This document shows, piece after piece, positions 26,349 to 36,319 of a stretch of DNA of 64,000 nucleotides. The translations under genes were made by a program, and so were the position numbers. Under the pieces are notes generated by a model, which saw only the letters and a program-made list of their open reading frames with translations, was not told the origin of the DNA and did no database searches. The DNA is taken from assembly GCA_023428135.1 (NCBI GenBank), contig JAEYZG010000034.1:62001-126000 (forward strand). Reading direction: 5' to 3'. The stretch's first letter is position 1; every line of letters starts with the position of its first letter. This DNA comes from Bacteroidota bacterium. GTDB lineage: Bacteria > Bacteroidota > Bacteroidia > Cytophagales > Cytophagaceae.

Positions 26349-28202
26349 TTATTTTTCATTTTCTGCATCTTTTATCATTTTCAACTGACCTTTTAGCTCA
26401 TCTATCTCATTTTGAGCCCCTTCAATTTTTGAATAAAATTCTTTTTTTAGCTTGTCCGCTGCTGCAGATTTTGCAAAAAATTCAAGATTGGTATTCAAAC
26501 GATCAATTTCTTGTTTCAGCACTGAAATTTTGCGGTGAATTTCTTTCTCTTTTTGATAAAGTTTTTTTCCACCTTCAGGATTTGTTTTTAAAGCATTAAT
26601 CTGAAGACTTAACTTTAACTTGTCTACTTCAGACTTATCCCCTTCAAGATGACCAATGAAATTATCAACAGCTCTTTGATATCTTGCATTGATATCTTTC
26701 ATTTCCGTTTTGGGCACAAAACCTATTTTTTTCCATTCATCCTGGATAATTTTTAAATCATCCGGATTGGAATCCTTTTCCGAATTAAGGTTTTCCAATT
26801 TTTGAATAAGAGCATTTTTCTTATCCAGATTATCTTTAAACTCTTTTTCATGTTCTGCCTGCAATTCTCTTTTCTTATTAAAGAAATGATCACAAGCTGC
26901 TTTAAAACGTTTAAAAACAGGTTCTTTTTCTTTAATTGGCACAGGCCCGATTGCTTCCCATTCTTTCTGAAGATTTTTTAACTCAGTAGCTGTTCCGCTA
27001 AAATCAGTCTGGTCTTTTAATACTTCAGCTCTTTCGCACAAAGCAATTTTCTTCTTAAGGTTTTCCTCTTTTTCTACCTCAAGATGTTTGAAAAATACTT
27101 CTTTGTTATGGAAAAAGGATTTACATGCACTCCAGAATTTTTTTGATATCTCTTTTCCTTTGTCTTGAGGAACACCACCTGCCTGCTTCCACTTCTCCTG
27201 TAGTTCCAGCAGTTCTGCTGTCTTCTGTTTCCACTCTTCAATTCTGCTTGTCTGGAATTGAGCAAATCCGGCAATAGCCTCGGCCAGTTTTATTTTAACT
27301 TCAAGATTTTGCTCCTGACGTTCTCTTAGCTCTTTATAGTATTCACCTCGTTTCTCATAGATTTTATCAGAAGCTACTTTGAATCTATTCCAAAGAACTT
27401 CTTGATCCTCCTTAGGAACCGGGCCTATATTTCTGAATTCCTCATGAAGAACTTTAAGTTCTCTAATCAGAGCATTTACTGTCTGGCCAGATTCCGCAAG
27501 GCCTTCAGCTTTTTCACATATTTCGATTTTAGCTTCTAGATTTTTCTTTCTATCCAGTTCCTTCAGTTCAAAATATATACTTCTGTTATTGTAAAACCGC
27601 TCTACCAGTGCATTATAGTTAGCCCATATTTCTTGAGTATGAGCAGCGGGGACTGAACCAATTTTTCTCCATTCTTCCTGAATTTCTTTAAGCGAAGTTA
27701 TGCTTGTCTGAGTTTCCTCAGCAGAGATTAAAGTTCTGAGTTTATCAAGCAATTCGTTCTTCTTCATCAGATTTTTTTCCTTATCCTTTTCCAGATTAAG
27801 AAAGTGTTCTGATAATTTGTGACGTAGCTGATCATATTGTTTATCAAACTTTAAACTCACATTATCTCTTCGATAATCAAAATCGGTTTCTTCTCCCCCA
27901 TTGGCAAGGAATTTATTTAATGCTTCATTCTTTTCCACTTCCAGCAAATGATCATAATGATATTTAATCTGCTTTAGCATTGAAGATGCTTTGCTGAGAT
28001 TTTCATCGAGCTTCATGCTTTCAAGCATCTTTAGCAAATCTTCTTTTGAAAGTTGTGATAGATCACTAATATGTTCATGGGCATGTTCTTCATCATGAAC
28101 ATCCATTTCATCTATCATAGATTTTACAGGAGTAGCCACCTCTTCGACCTTTCCACCTTCCTTTATCTTGTCATTTCCCAAAAGTTCTTTTTCCTTGCTC
28201 AT
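26349..28202 (-). CDS. DUF349 domain protein
   Basis: A 617-residue highly charged helical protein. It has at least five repeats of a ~75-residue unit that ends in motifs such as EWRKIGSVPAAH, EFRNIGPVPKED, KWKQAGGVPQDKG, EWEAIGPVPIKEKE and EWKKIGFVPKTEM, followed by a phase of coiled coil at the C terminus. The family is widespread in Bacteroidetes and actinobacteria; function unknown. The N terminus is a low-complexity acidic region (VHDEEHAHEH). Cytoplasmic. The yqgE-like gene ends 20 bp upstream on the same strand, so the two may be cotranscribed. Confidence 0.92.
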   Translation of the reverse strand: MSKEKELLGNDKIKEGGKVEEVATPVKSMIDEMDVHDEEHAHEHISDLSQLSKEDLLKMLESMKLDENLSKASSMLKQIKYHYDHLLEVEKNEALNKFLANGGEETDFDYRRDNVSLKFDKQYDQLRHKLSEHFLNLEKDKEKNLMKKNELLDKLRTLISAEETQTSITSLKEIQEEWRKIGSVPAAHTQEIWANYNALVERFYNNRSIYFELKELDRKKNLEAKIEICEKAEGLAESGQTVNALIRELKVLHEEFRNIGPVPKEDQEVLWNRFKVASDKIYEKRGEYYKELRERQEQNLEVKIKLAEAIAGFAQFQTSRIEEWKQKTAELLELQEKWKQAGGVPQDKGKEISKKFWSACKSFFHNKEVFFKHLEVEKEENLKKKIALCERAEVLKDQTDFSGTATELKNLQKEWEAIGPVPIKEKEPVFKRFKAACDHFFNKKRELQAEHEKEFKDNLDKKNALIQKLENLNSEKDSNPDDLKIIQDEWKKIGFVPKTEMKDINARYQRAVDNFIGHLEGDKSEVDKLKLSLQINALKTNPEGGKKLYQKEKEIHRKISVLKQEIDRLNTNLEFFAKSAAADKLKKEFYSKIEGAQNEIDELKGQLKMIKDAENEK

Positions 28203-28223
28203 GGTATTACCTTTTAAAAATTT

Positions 28224-28766
28224 TTAATTCAATCTTGGATCAATAGGATAATTGGATAGCATCTTATACTTACCACCCATACTCTTCAATATTTCTCGCC
28301 AAAGATTTGTAGGCTCAATATCAAATATATCCTCAGTTTCAACATGGCTTACAATCCATGAATTTGCTTTAAACTCAGTCTCCAGCTGTCCTCCTTCCCA
28401 TCCTGAATATCCCAGAAAAAATCTGAAATCTTCTGCATTGGCCAGGTTGTTATTAAACAAGTCCAGCACTTGTTCGAAATTTCCTCCCCAGTATAAATTA
28501 TCTCCTAACTTCACCGACCCTTCAATATTATAATTATTCCTGAAAATGAAATGTAGCGAATCTTGGGCTACAGGTCCTCCAATATACAAAAGCTCTTCCG
28601 AATTTACACTTTCCAAAACAGAATTGAGTGTAATAATCGTAGGCTTGTTAAGCACAAGCCCAAGTGCCCCTGATTCTCCATACTCACACATGATGATCAC
28701 TGTTCGTTCAAAGTTGTCATCACCAAGGTATGGCTCTGATATTATTACATTACCTATCTTCAACAT
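28224..28766 (-). CDS. YqgE/AlgH family protein
   Basis: A 180-residue protein. The family pattern is clear: GNVIISEPYLGDDNFERTVI, the GALGLVLNKPT motif and the YIGGPVAQDSLHFI and GYSGWEGGQLETEF segments. The structural role is known only broadly; the Pseudomonas member was linked to alginate gene expression. Cytoplasmic. It lies upstream of the DUF349 gene (20 bp apart) and divergent from pdxH. Confidence 0.93.
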   Translation of the reverse strand: MLKIGNVIISEPYLGDDNFERTVIIMCEYGESGALGLVLNKPTIITLNSVLESVNSEELLYIGGPVAQDSLHFIFRNNYNIEGSVKLGDNLYWGGNFEQVLDLFNNNLANAEDFRFFLGYSGWEGGQLETEFKANSWIVSHVETEDIFDIEPTNLWREILKSMGGKYKMLSNYPIDPRLN

Positions 28767-28989
28767 TCGTTAATCAAAATTCTTTTTACCTGAAAATGTT
28801 TGATATCAGCTATTTAATAAATATCCTTCAATATATCATACTATAACAATTATACAAGTACTAAGGGTACATTGCAAGTTTTTCATATTTAGTTAAAAGA
28901 TATTATTAATAAATTCATATTTAATACCTAACTTCAATTCTGAATAAAAAAACATACCTTACCTGCATTTGTTTTACAACCCATTGTAC

Positions 28990-29637
28990 ATGAACAACAA
29001 GGAGCAAAATTTATCAGACATCAGAAACGATTACAAACTTAAAATGCTATCTGAATCTGAAGTGAAAGAAAATCCACTAGATCAGTTTCAAGAATGGTTG
29101 GATATAGCTGTAAAAAGTAATTTGTATGAACCTACAGCCATGACATTATCTACATGTGATACCCATTGCAAACCTTCATCTAGAATAGTCCTCTTAAAAG
29201 GATTAGATGAAGGTTTGGTATTTTTCACAAACTATGATAGTAAAAAAGGTGCGTCAATTTCTGAGAATCCGTTTGTCGCTGCATTGTTCTTCTGGCCTGA
29301 GCTAGAGCGCCAGGTTAGGATTGAAGGTAAGGTAGTGAAGGTAAGTCCTGATGAATCTGATAAGTATTTTTATTCCAGGCCGAAAGCATCTCAGATAGGT
29401 GCTATTGTTTCTCCTCAAAGTAAAATTATTTCTTCCAGAAATGATTTGGATTCAATGTTTGAAAAAGCCCTGGCTGATCATGAAAACAAAGAAGTAAAAA
29501 GACCGGAGAACTGGGGGGGATACAGGATCATTCCTGAATATTTTGAATTTTGGCAGGGAAGATCAGGAAGACTTCATGACAGGTTATTTTATCAAAGAGA
29601 AGATAACGGATGGACTAAAGGCCGACTTGCTCCTTGA
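28990..29637 (+). CDS. pdxH: pyridoxamine 5'-phosphate oxidase
   Basis: A 215-residue FMN enzyme that oxidises pyridoxine/pyridoxamine 5'-phosphate to pyridoxal 5'-phosphate, the last step of vitamin B6 salvage. Motifs: SSRIVLLKGLDEGLVFFTNYDSKKG (FMN contact), the ALFFWPELERQVRIEG strand, and the C-terminal EFWQGRSGRLHDRLFY signature with the substrate-binding Arg/His. Length is normal. The ATG at 28990 gives the usual start; a TTG seven codons upstream is less likely. Confidence 0.96.
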   Translation: MNNKEQNLSDIRNDYKLKMLSESEVKENPLDQFQEWLDIAVKSNLYEPTAMTLSTCDTHCKPSSRIVLLKGLDEGLVFFTNYDSKKGASISENPFVAALFFWPELERQVRIEGKVVKVSPDESDKYFYSRPKASQIGAIVSPQSKIISSRNDLDSMFEKALADHENKEVKRPENWGGYRIIPEYFEFWQGRSGRLHDRLFYQREDNGWTKGRLAP

Positions 29638-29648
29638 TGAGAAAGTTG

Positions 29649-30350
29649 TTACAACAAATCAAACATGTTGTTAATGCCAACATTTCTTTCAGACGTAAAT
29701 CCTTCTCCGTACTTTACTCCGATAGAATGACCGAACTCTAAGGCTCTGGCTTCAATAAACAATAAAAATTCCGGGGAAGATATATAAGTGCCAGGCTCTT
29801 CGCTACCAGGATTGAAGAACTGGCTGCGAAAAGCTTTAATTGCTTTTATTTTTTGTTCCCAATAAGGAGTTACATCAACTATCAGATCAGGTTTTATATA
29901 TCTATCTTGTATATAATGATATACATTCCGAGGCCTCCAAGGTTTCTGTCCAGTTTCAATTTTTATAAGCCCTGAAAGGAAACTAGCTCTGGATACCAGA
30001 TCTGAAGCCCTTCCATGATCAGGATGTCTGTCATGCAATGCATTAGTGATAAGGATCTCTGGCTGGTACTTTCTGATTGCTTTAATAATGGTTATTATAT
30101 GATCTTTATCTTCAACGAAAAAACCATCTTCAAATCCAAGATTTTCCCTGGCAGCAAGCCCCAGAATATTTGCAGAAGCTTCCGCTTCCAAATCCCTGAT
30201 TTCTGGAGTGCCTCTGGTACCCAGCTGGCCTCGGGTGAGATCCACCAAACCAACTTTCTTTCCCATTTCAATATGCCTGATTATTGTCCCCGAACAGGCT
30301 AACTCCGCATCATCAGGATGTGCAGAAAGCACCAACATATCTAATTTCAT
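29649..30350 (-). CDS. bshB1: bacillithiol biosynthesis deacetylase BshB1
   Basis: A 233-residue zinc-dependent LmbE/PIG-L-family deacetylase that removes acetyl from GlcNAc-malate in bacillithiol synthesis. The zinc motif AHPDDAE is at residues 10-16; the other family segments are GTRGTPEIRD, HDRHPDHGRAS and the C-terminal LEFGHSIGVKYGEGF. The last segment and the length fit the BshB1 subgroup. Bacillithiol is the usual low-molecular thiol in many Bacteroidetes. The M23 peptidase gene is immediately upstream (23 bp). Confidence 0.94.
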   Translation of the reverse strand: MKLDMLVLSAHPDDAELACSGTIIRHIEMGKKVGLVDLTRGQLGTRGTPEIRDLEAEASANILGLAARENLGFEDGFFVEDKDHIITIIKAIRKYQPEILITNALHDRHPDHGRASDLVSRASFLSGLIKIETGQKPWRPRNVYHYIQDRYIKPDLIVDVTPYWEQKIKAIKAFRSQFFNPGSEEPGTYISSPEFLLFIEARALEFGHSIGVKYGEGFTSERNVGINNMFDLL

Positions 30351-30373
30351 AGGTTTTGAAAGCAGTTATTCTT

Positions 30374-31387
30374 TTATCTAATTCTAAGTTTTCGACCGAC
30401 CTTAAGAGTAGTTCTGGTTGAAATACCATTCAGTTTACAGATTGTACTAACAGGCACTCTATATTTCTTACTGATTACTCCTAATGATTCCCCTGATCTT
30501 ACTCTGTGATAGAATACTTTTCGCGCTTCTCTTAAATACTCAAAATGAGAAGGATTAAGCTCAAACATCTTTGATCTTATAGTATTCATAGGGAAATCAT
30601 AAAGTTCTTCAGGATTAATAGCATTTCCCTCGTAGCGTACTTCAAAATGTAAGTGAGGTCCTGTACTTCTACCTGTATTTCCTCCATCACCTATTAATTC
30701 TCCGGCTTTTACCAACTGCCCCACAGTAACATGAGATTTGGCAAGATGACCATAAAGTGTTTCAAGGCCATTGTAATGTCTGACCATCACATAATTCCCA
30801 TACCCACCCGCATTATATTGGTTTATTCTGACAATACCGTCAAAGCACGCTACAACAGGATCTCCAATTTCAAGCTTTAAATCAGTTCCATAGTGCCACC
30901 TGGTGTGACGCATACCAAACTCAGATGTTTTATGGCAACCAGTCAGAGGCATTGACCAGTTGAAGCCACCAAGTGAATCGTACAAATGTATATTCAAGGT
31001 ATCTGAAAACTTGGCACCATCGCGCTTATATGGATTTACGCTTCTGGAATCCCAAATAGAATAATATTCGGCAATTGTAACCCAAATTGAATCCATTTTC
31101 AATTGTTCAGCTACTTCTACAATGCTAGTTTCGCCTTCATCAATATCGGTGGTATCTTCGCTGACTAGCTCCGGTTCTCTCTGAAGATCAAAGTAGATAG
31201 GATTTTCAGTATTTGAGGAATCAACAAATTCTTCATCAAAAAGTATTTTGCCTGCTTCTGGTACTGAATACTCAATAGATGGGGTTTTTACATTTAAGAA
31301 ATCCTTATTCTTTTTTTCCTGAGAAAAACTTTTCAGGGAAAAAAAGAATAGGATTATCAAAAGTGAATGGCACTTTTTATTCTGCAT
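30374..31387 (-). CDS. M23 peptidase with LysM domain
   Basis: A 337-residue secreted protein. Signal peptide at the N terminus (LIILFFFSLKSFSQ), then an unstructured acidic region, a LytM/M23 zinc endopeptidase domain (TSEFGMRHTRWHYGTDLKL with the HxxxD ligand set and GPHLHFEVRY with the final His) and a C-terminal LysM repeat (YHRVRSGESLGVISKKYRVP). It should cut or bind peptidoglycan in the periplasm. Its ATG overlaps the trxB stop codon by one base, suggesting coupled translation. Confidence 0.93.
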   Translation of the reverse strand: MQNKKCHSLLIILFFFSLKSFSQEKKNKDFLNVKTPSIEYSVPEAGKILFDEEFVDSSNTENPIYFDLQREPELVSEDTTDIDEGETSIVEVAEQLKMDSIWVTIAEYYSIWDSRSVNPYKRDGAKFSDTLNIHLYDSLGGFNWSMPLTGCHKTSEFGMRHTRWHYGTDLKLEIGDPVVACFDGIVRINQYNAGGYGNYVMVRHYNGLETLYGHLAKSHVTVGQLVKAGELIGDGGNTGRSTGPHLHFEVRYEGNAINPEELYDFPMNTIRSKMFELNPSHFEYLREARKVFYHRVRSGESLGVISKKYRVPVSTICKLNGISTRTTLKVGRKLRIR

Positions 31388-32340
31388 TATTTAACTGTTT
31401 CCTCTTCTGCTTCTTTAGCGGCAAGATATCTTTCAGCATCAAGAGCAGCCATACAACCGGAACCGGCCGCTGTTACTGCTTGTCTGTATATATGATCCTG
31501 CGCATCACCACAAGCAAAGACACCTTCAATATTCGTTTTACTGCTTCCAGGTAATGTATTTATATATCCGTTGTCGTCAAGATCTAACCAACCTTTGAAT
31601 ATATCGGTGTTAGGCTTATGACCTATTGCAACGAAAAATCCCTGAACAGTGATATTTGTTAATTCTCCTGTTTGAACATTCCTCACTCTCATTCCTTCCA
31701 CTTCCTCATCTCCCAATATTTCATCTGTTTCAGAGTTCCATAATACCTCTATATTAGAAGTGTTTAATACTCTTTTTTGCATGATTTGCGAAGCTCTCAT
31801 CGTATCTCTTCTAACAAGGAGATATACTTTTCTGCAAAGCTTAGAAAGGTATACTGCTTCTTCACAAGCTGTGTCACCAGCACCTACTACTGCAACATCT
31901 TTACCTCTGAAAAAGAATCCATCGCACACAGCACAAGCAGAAACTCCTCTTCCGTTTAATCTTGCTTCAGATTCTAATCCTAGCCATTTTGCTGATGCTC
32001 CGGTAGAAACGATAACAACATCCGCATGAATCAAATGAGATTCATCAATAATTACTTTATGTACAGGGCCTGTGAAATCTACAGAAGTAGCCATACCAAA
32101 TCTGATATCGGTGCCGAATCTCGCTGCTTGTTTCTGAAAATCTTCCATCATCTTTGGACCAAGCACTCCTTCCGGGTATCCAGGATAATTTTCCACTTCA
32201 TTGGTAATCATTAACTGCCCGCCGGGCTGAGCACCCTGGTATAACACAGGTTTTAAACCAGCTCTTGCTGAATATATTGCCGCAGTATAGCCTGCTGGAC
32301 CGGAGCCAATGATAAGACACCCTACTTTTTCTTCTGCCAT
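31387..32340 (-). CDS. trxB: thioredoxin reductase
   Basis: A 317-residue FAD enzyme that reduces thioredoxin with NADPH. FAD motif IIGSGPAGY at 10-18, redox pair CAVC at 136-139, NADPH motif VVGAGDTACEE, and the C-terminal FAD segment GVFACGDAQDHIYRQAVTAAGSG. The start is at 32340 (MAEEKVG); 29 codons upstream could be read in frame but have no family match. It is the first gene of a unit with the M23 peptidase and bshB1. It is the likely electron source for thiol peroxidases such as the GPx-like enzyme. Confidence 0.96.
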   Translation of the reverse strand: MAEEKVGCLIIGSGPAGYTAAIYSARAGLKPVLYQGAQPGGQLMITNEVENYPGYPEGVLGPKMMEDFQKQAARFGTDIRFGMATSVDFTGPVHKVIIDESHLIHADVVIVSTGASAKWLGLESEARLNGRGVSACAVCDGFFFRGKDVAVVGAGDTACEEAVYLSKLCRKVYLLVRRDTMRASQIMQKRVLNTSNIEVLWNSETDEILGDEEVEGMRVRNVQTGELTNITVQGFFVAIGHKPNTDIFKGWLDLDDNGYINTLPGSSKTNIEGVFACGDAQDHIYRQAVTAAGSGCMAALDAERYLAAKEAEEETVK

Positions 32341-32571
32341 AACAAAAAACGTGAAATTTTTAAGGCTGTGAATTTCGTGAAAAATCCCTATTAATCCAAA
32401 ACCACATCTGCTTCGATAAAGTTCCAACCATCCAGTAAAACTGAATAAGAATTACTATTCATAATAATTATTGTAGTTCAATCCATTGCAACAAAATTTA
32501 ACAAGTTTATAAATTTCCAGGTTGTTTTTATATGAACTCTAGATAAGTATTGAATGCCAAAATTTTATAAG

Positions 32572-33045
32572 ATGAAATCGAGCAGAAATATTTCGATCCT
32601 ATTAATGTTATTTTTTGTATCCTTTATTTCATATTCATGTAAAAAAAGAACTGTCGTTAACACAAAGGAAAATCATGATAATGGAAAGACTAAGATTGTG
32701 AAGCGAGAAGTAACGACAAGAAGACCAACTGCGAATAATGATATAATCGGTAACCGCCTAAAATACAAAGAATATTATGAAAATGGCAAAAGAAGATCCT
32801 ATGAAAAATCTAGGGATTACTCCAAAATCTGGCCAATAAAGGAAGAAAAACCTGATAAAAAAGTTTTAATAAAAAGGTACAATGAAAGGGGCAAACTTGT
32901 ATATAAATTCACCAAAACAAAAAAAGGTGAAGAAGTGCACAGGTATGATGATAAAGGACGGCTCACCCACATACAACTGATCAATAAGGGAAAAGTACGA
33001 AAAGTAATAGATGTGAATAAGCAAAAGATTGTAAAAAGAAATTAA
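32572..33045 (+). CDS. small basic lipoprotein
   Basis: A 157-residue protein with a lipoprotein signal: a hydrophobic stretch ISILLMLFFVSFI then a lipobox-like SYSC (Cys23 from the ATG at 32572). The mature part is very Lys/Arg-rich and holds short repeats of the MORN/toxin-repeat type (YYENGKRRSYE, YNERGKLVYKF, YDDKGRLTHIQ). This suggests a beta-repeat envelope protein. An in-frame ATG six codons upstream (32554) is also possible. Function unknown. Convergent with rpoD; a shared terminator lies between. Confidence 0.75.
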   Translation: MKSSRNISILLMLFFVSFISYSCKKRTVVNTKENHDNGKTKIVKREVTTRRPTANNDIIGNRLKYKEYYENGKRRSYEKSRDYSKIWPIKEEKPDKKVLIKRYNERGKLVYKFTKTKKGEEVHRYDDKGRLTHIQLINKGKVRKVIDVNKQKIVKRN

Positions 33046-33070
33046 AAAAAGCCCTTAAAGGGCTTTTTTA
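33044..33070. terminator. bidirectional terminator between lipoprotein and rpoD
   Basis: A stem AAAAAAGCCC/GGGCTTTTTT with a small TTAAA-type loop directly after the lipoprotein stop; poly-A and poly-T flanks make it work in both directions, so it also ends rpoD. Confidence 0.85.
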
Positions 33071-33076
33071 ATTCTA

Positions 33077-33940
33077 TTAACCTAGGTAAGGTTTAAGTGC
33101 TTTGCTTCTTGAAGTATGTCTTAACCTTCTGATCGCTTTTTCTTTAATCTGACGAACTCTTTCCCTTGTAAGGTTGAATTTTTCTCCAATTTCTTCCAGG
33201 GTCATAGAATGCTCACCATTAAGACCAAAATAAAGGGTAATTACATCGGCTTCACGCTGTGTTAGTGTTGAAAGCGCTCTTTGAACTTCTTTTCTCAAAG
33301 AATCATTCATCAGTTCAGAATCCGGTGTAACTTCACTGTCATTTTCCAGAACATCCAGAAGACTGTTTTCCTCTCCCTGAACGAAGGGGGCATCCATTGA
33401 GACATGACGACCTGAAATCTTCAGAGTATCAACAACTTCAGAAGTACTTACTTCCAATACTTCCGCAAGTTCATCCGGAGAAGGCTCTCTCTCATATTTT
33501 TGCTCAAGATCAGAAAAGGTTTTGGATATTTTATTTAATGAACCAACTCTGTTTAAGGGTAGCCTTACAATTCTTGACTGCTCGGCCAATGCCTGAAGAA
33601 TTGATTGACGAATCCACCATACGGCATAAGAAATAAACTTAAAACCTCTTGTTTCATCAAATCTCTGAGCAGCTTTAATGAGGCCCAGATTCCCTTCATT
33701 AATCAAATCCCCCAGCGAAAGTCCCTGATTTTGATATTGTTTTGCAACAGAAACAACGAATCTAAGGTTTGCTTTTGTAAGCTTTTCCAAAGCTAACTGA
33801 TCACCTTCTCTGATTCTCTTCGCCAGTTCCACTTCTTCATCAGGGGTAAGTAGATCCACCTTTCCAATCTCCTGAAGATATTTGTCAAGTGACTGGCTTT
33901 CCCTGTTGGTAATCTGTTTGCTTATCTTAAGCTGTCTCAT
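33077..33940 (-). CDS. rpoD: primary sigma factor RpoD/SigA family
   Basis: A 287-residue sigma-70. It begins at region 1.2 (SQSLDKYLQEIGKVDLLTPDEE), lacks region 1.1, then has region 2 (LRFVVSVAKQYQNQGLSLGDLINEGN, ETRGFKFISYAVWWIRQSI), region 3 and region 4 (READVITLYFGLNGEHSMTLEEIGEKF, LTRERVRQIKEKAIRRLR). The short form is the housekeeping sigma of Bacteroidetes, which reads the unusual TTG/TAnnTTTG promoters seen in this window. Single gene with a nearby promoter element. Confidence 0.95.
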   Translation of the reverse strand: MRQLKISKQITNRESQSLDKYLQEIGKVDLLTPDEEVELAKRIREGDQLALEKLTKANLRFVVSVAKQYQNQGLSLGDLINEGNLGLIKAAQRFDETRGFKFISYAVWWIRQSILQALAEQSRIVRLPLNRVGSLNKISKTFSDLEQKYEREPSPDELAEVLEVSTSEVVDTLKISGRHVSMDAPFVQGEENSLLDVLENDSEVTPDSELMNDSLRKEVQRALSTLTQREADVITLYFGLNGEHSMTLEEIGEKFNLTRERVRQIKEKAIRRLRHTSRSKALKPYLG

Positions 33941-33971
33941 TAAATTGGGTTATTTATGCTTGTATAGATGA

Positions 33972-33979
33972 CAAAATTA
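33972..33979 (-). promoter_or_regulatory. promoter -7 element for rpoD
   Basis: TAATTTTG on the minus strand matches TAnnTTTG; start about 25 nt before the rpoD ATG. The only TTG upstream is at a short spacing (15 nt), so the -33 box is doubtful. Confidence 0.4.
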
Positions 33980-34063
33980 AGCGAAAATAGAGTGCAAAAT
34001 TTAATCAGTGAAACGATTTTTTTTTTGCTTTAGTTATAAAATTCTGCTCTTATTAGATGAAGT

Positions 34064-36211
34064 TTATTTGCTTTGTTCTGATTCTTTTTTCTCCGGCTTC
34101 GGTATCAACACTTTGCGTGATAATCTGAATTTGCCAGTTTTTTTGTCAACTTCCACTAGTTTAACCTTAACTTCTTCTCCAACTTCCAAAACTCCCTCCA
34201 TATTCTCCAATCTTTCCCATTTAATTTCAGAAATGTGAAGTAAACCGTCTTTGCCAGGCATAAACTCAACAAAAGCTCCAAATGGCATTATAGACTTAAC
34301 TTTACCTTGGTAAACTTCTCCCACTTCAGGAATAGCAACAATTCCTTTTACCCACTTCACAGCCTTGTCCATTACTTCTTTATCCTTGGCAAAAACATTT
34401 ACCAGACCTCCATCCTCTACTTCTTCGATAATCAACGTGGCTCCAGTAACTTTTTGTATTTCCTGAACTACTTTTCCTCCAGGACCGATTACCGCACCGA
34501 TCATATCTTTAGGAATTCTTATCGCAAAAGATCTAGGAGTATGAGGTTTTAGATCAGCTTTCGGAGCATCTAGAGTTTTCTTAATTTCATTAAGAATGTG
34601 AAGTCGTCCGTTTTTAGCTTGCTCAAGTGCTTTCTCAAGTATTTCATAAGATAACCCTTCGACTTTCATATCCATCTGACATGCAGTAATTCCCTGCTCA
34701 GTTCCTGTTATTTTAAAGTCCATATCACCAAGATGATCTTCATCACCAAGAATATCAGAAAGAACTGCCCATCTGTTTGTTTTGTAGTCAGAGATCAATC
34801 CCATCGCAATACCAGAGACAGGTGCCTTAATTTGAACTCCTGCATCCATTAGAGCTAAAGTTCCAGCACAAACAGTTGCCATTGAGGAAGATCCATTAGA
34901 TTCTAAAATATCAGAAACGATACGAATAGTGTATGGATTTTCAGATTCAGGAGGTAATACCTTTTTCAAAGCTCTAAGAGCCAGGTTTCCGTGCCCAACT
35001 TCTCTTCTTCCTGGTCCTCTGTTTGGTTTCACTTCACCTGTAGAAAATCCAGGGAAATTATAATGAAGCATAAACTTGTTCGTACCCGAAACCATCGCAC
35101 TGTCGATCATTTGCTCGTCCAGTTTGGTTCCTAAAGTTGCAGTAGTAAGAGATTGAGTCTCTCCTCTTGTAAATATAGCAGAACCATGGGCTGAAGGCAG
35201 ATAATCTACTTCACTCCATATTGGTCTTATTTCATCAAGCTTTCTGTTATCTAACCTTACTCTTTCATCTAAAACCATGTTTCTCACGGCCTCTTTCTCA
35301 ATATCATGGTAATATTTACTGATCAACTTTAAATCTTCAGTATGACCTTCTGGTAAAGCCTCAACAAATGCTTTCTTAATAGCTTTAAAAGATTCCCCCC
35401 TTACAGCTTTATTAGCATTTCCTTGTTTTGCAACAGCATATACTTTATCATAAAGTTCTTTGTACATTCTTTCTTTAAGTTCTGCACTATTTACTTCATG
35501 ACAATACTCTCTCTTTTGTGTTTTGCCAGCCTCTGCTTCAAGCTCTTTAAGAATGGTGCAATGAACTTTGATTGCATCATGAGCAACTTTTAACGCGTCC
35601 AGCATCACTGATTCAGGCACTTCGTTCATTTCACCTTCCACCATAACTATATTGTCATAGGAAGCACCCACTATAAGGTCCAAATCTGCTCCAACCATCT
35701 GAGCAGGAGTTGGATTAATCAAGAATTTTCCTTCTTTTCTTATAACTCTGACTTCAGAAATAGGTCCGTTGAACGGAATATCTGAAACTGCCATCGCAGC
35801 AGAAGCAGCAAGAGCTGCTAGACAATCTGGCAATGCTTCTTTGTCTGCTGAAATAAGACTTATATTAACTTGAGTATCTGCATGATAATCATCAGGAAAA
35901 AGAGGTCTCATTGCTCTATCCACTAGTCTGGAAATTAAAACTTCCATATCACTCAGCTTTCCTTCTCTTTTCAAAAAGCCTCCCGGAATTTTTCCTGCAG
36001 AAGCAAATTTTTCCTGATAATCAACTGATAAAGGCATAAAATCTACGCCTTCTTTTACCTCTATAGCAGAAACTACAGTAGCAAGAAGCATCGTATTTCC
36101 CAATCTCACTACCACAGAACCATCTGCCTGTTTTGCCAATTTCCCTGTTTCTATGGAAATAACTCTTCCGTCTTCTAAAGGAATATTTTTCCTAATTACG
36201 TTTAACGACAT
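34064..36211 (-). CDS. pnp: polynucleotide phosphorylase
   Basis: A 715-residue 3'-5' exoribonuclease of the RNA degradosome class. Two RNase PH domains (about 10-230 and 320-540; motif PNRGPGRREVGHGNLA), a KH domain (IRIPKDMIGAVIGPGGKVVQEI) and a C-terminal S1 domain (GEVYQGKVKSIMPFGAFVEF). Length is normal. It follows rpsO on the same strand with a hairpin between, the same gene order as in many bacteria. The last residues are Lys/Glu-rich. Confidence 0.97.
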   Translation of the reverse strand: MSLNVIRKNIPLEDGRVISIETGKLAKQADGSVVVRLGNTMLLATVVSAIEVKEGVDFMPLSVDYQEKFASAGKIPGGFLKREGKLSDMEVLISRLVDRAMRPLFPDDYHADTQVNISLISADKEALPDCLAALAASAAMAVSDIPFNGPISEVRVIRKEGKFLINPTPAQMVGADLDLIVGASYDNIVMVEGEMNEVPESVMLDALKVAHDAIKVHCTILKELEAEAGKTQKREYCHEVNSAELKERMYKELYDKVYAVAKQGNANKAVRGESFKAIKKAFVEALPEGHTEDLKLISKYYHDIEKEAVRNMVLDERVRLDNRKLDEIRPIWSEVDYLPSAHGSAIFTRGETQSLTTATLGTKLDEQMIDSAMVSGTNKFMLHYNFPGFSTGEVKPNRGPGRREVGHGNLALRALKKVLPPESENPYTIRIVSDILESNGSSSMATVCAGTLALMDAGVQIKAPVSGIAMGLISDYKTNRWAVLSDILGDEDHLGDMDFKITGTEQGITACQMDMKVEGLSYEILEKALEQAKNGRLHILNEIKKTLDAPKADLKPHTPRSFAIRIPKDMIGAVIGPGGKVVQEIQKVTGATLIIEEVEDGGLVNVFAKDKEVMDKAVKWVKGIVAIPEVGEVYQGKVKSIMPFGAFVEFMPGKDGLLHISEIKWERLENMEGVLEVGEEVKVKLVEVDKKTGKFRLSRKVLIPKPEKKESEQSK

Positions 36212-36288
36212 CTTTAATTTTATAAAACTCTTGTGAATTAAAAATCAGATTTTGTAGACATTAAAAATAGCGAAGCAAATAATAAAAA

Positions 36289-36312
36289 GAGGGAATTCGA
36301 CCGAATCCCCTC
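36289..36312 (-). terminator. hairpin between rpsO and pnp
   Basis: An 11-position stem with one mismatch (arms 36302-36312 and 36289-36299) followed on the minus strand by TTTTTATTATTT. It should end most rpsO transcripts or act as a processing point before pnp. Confidence 0.65.
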
Positions 36313-36319
36313 AATTTTT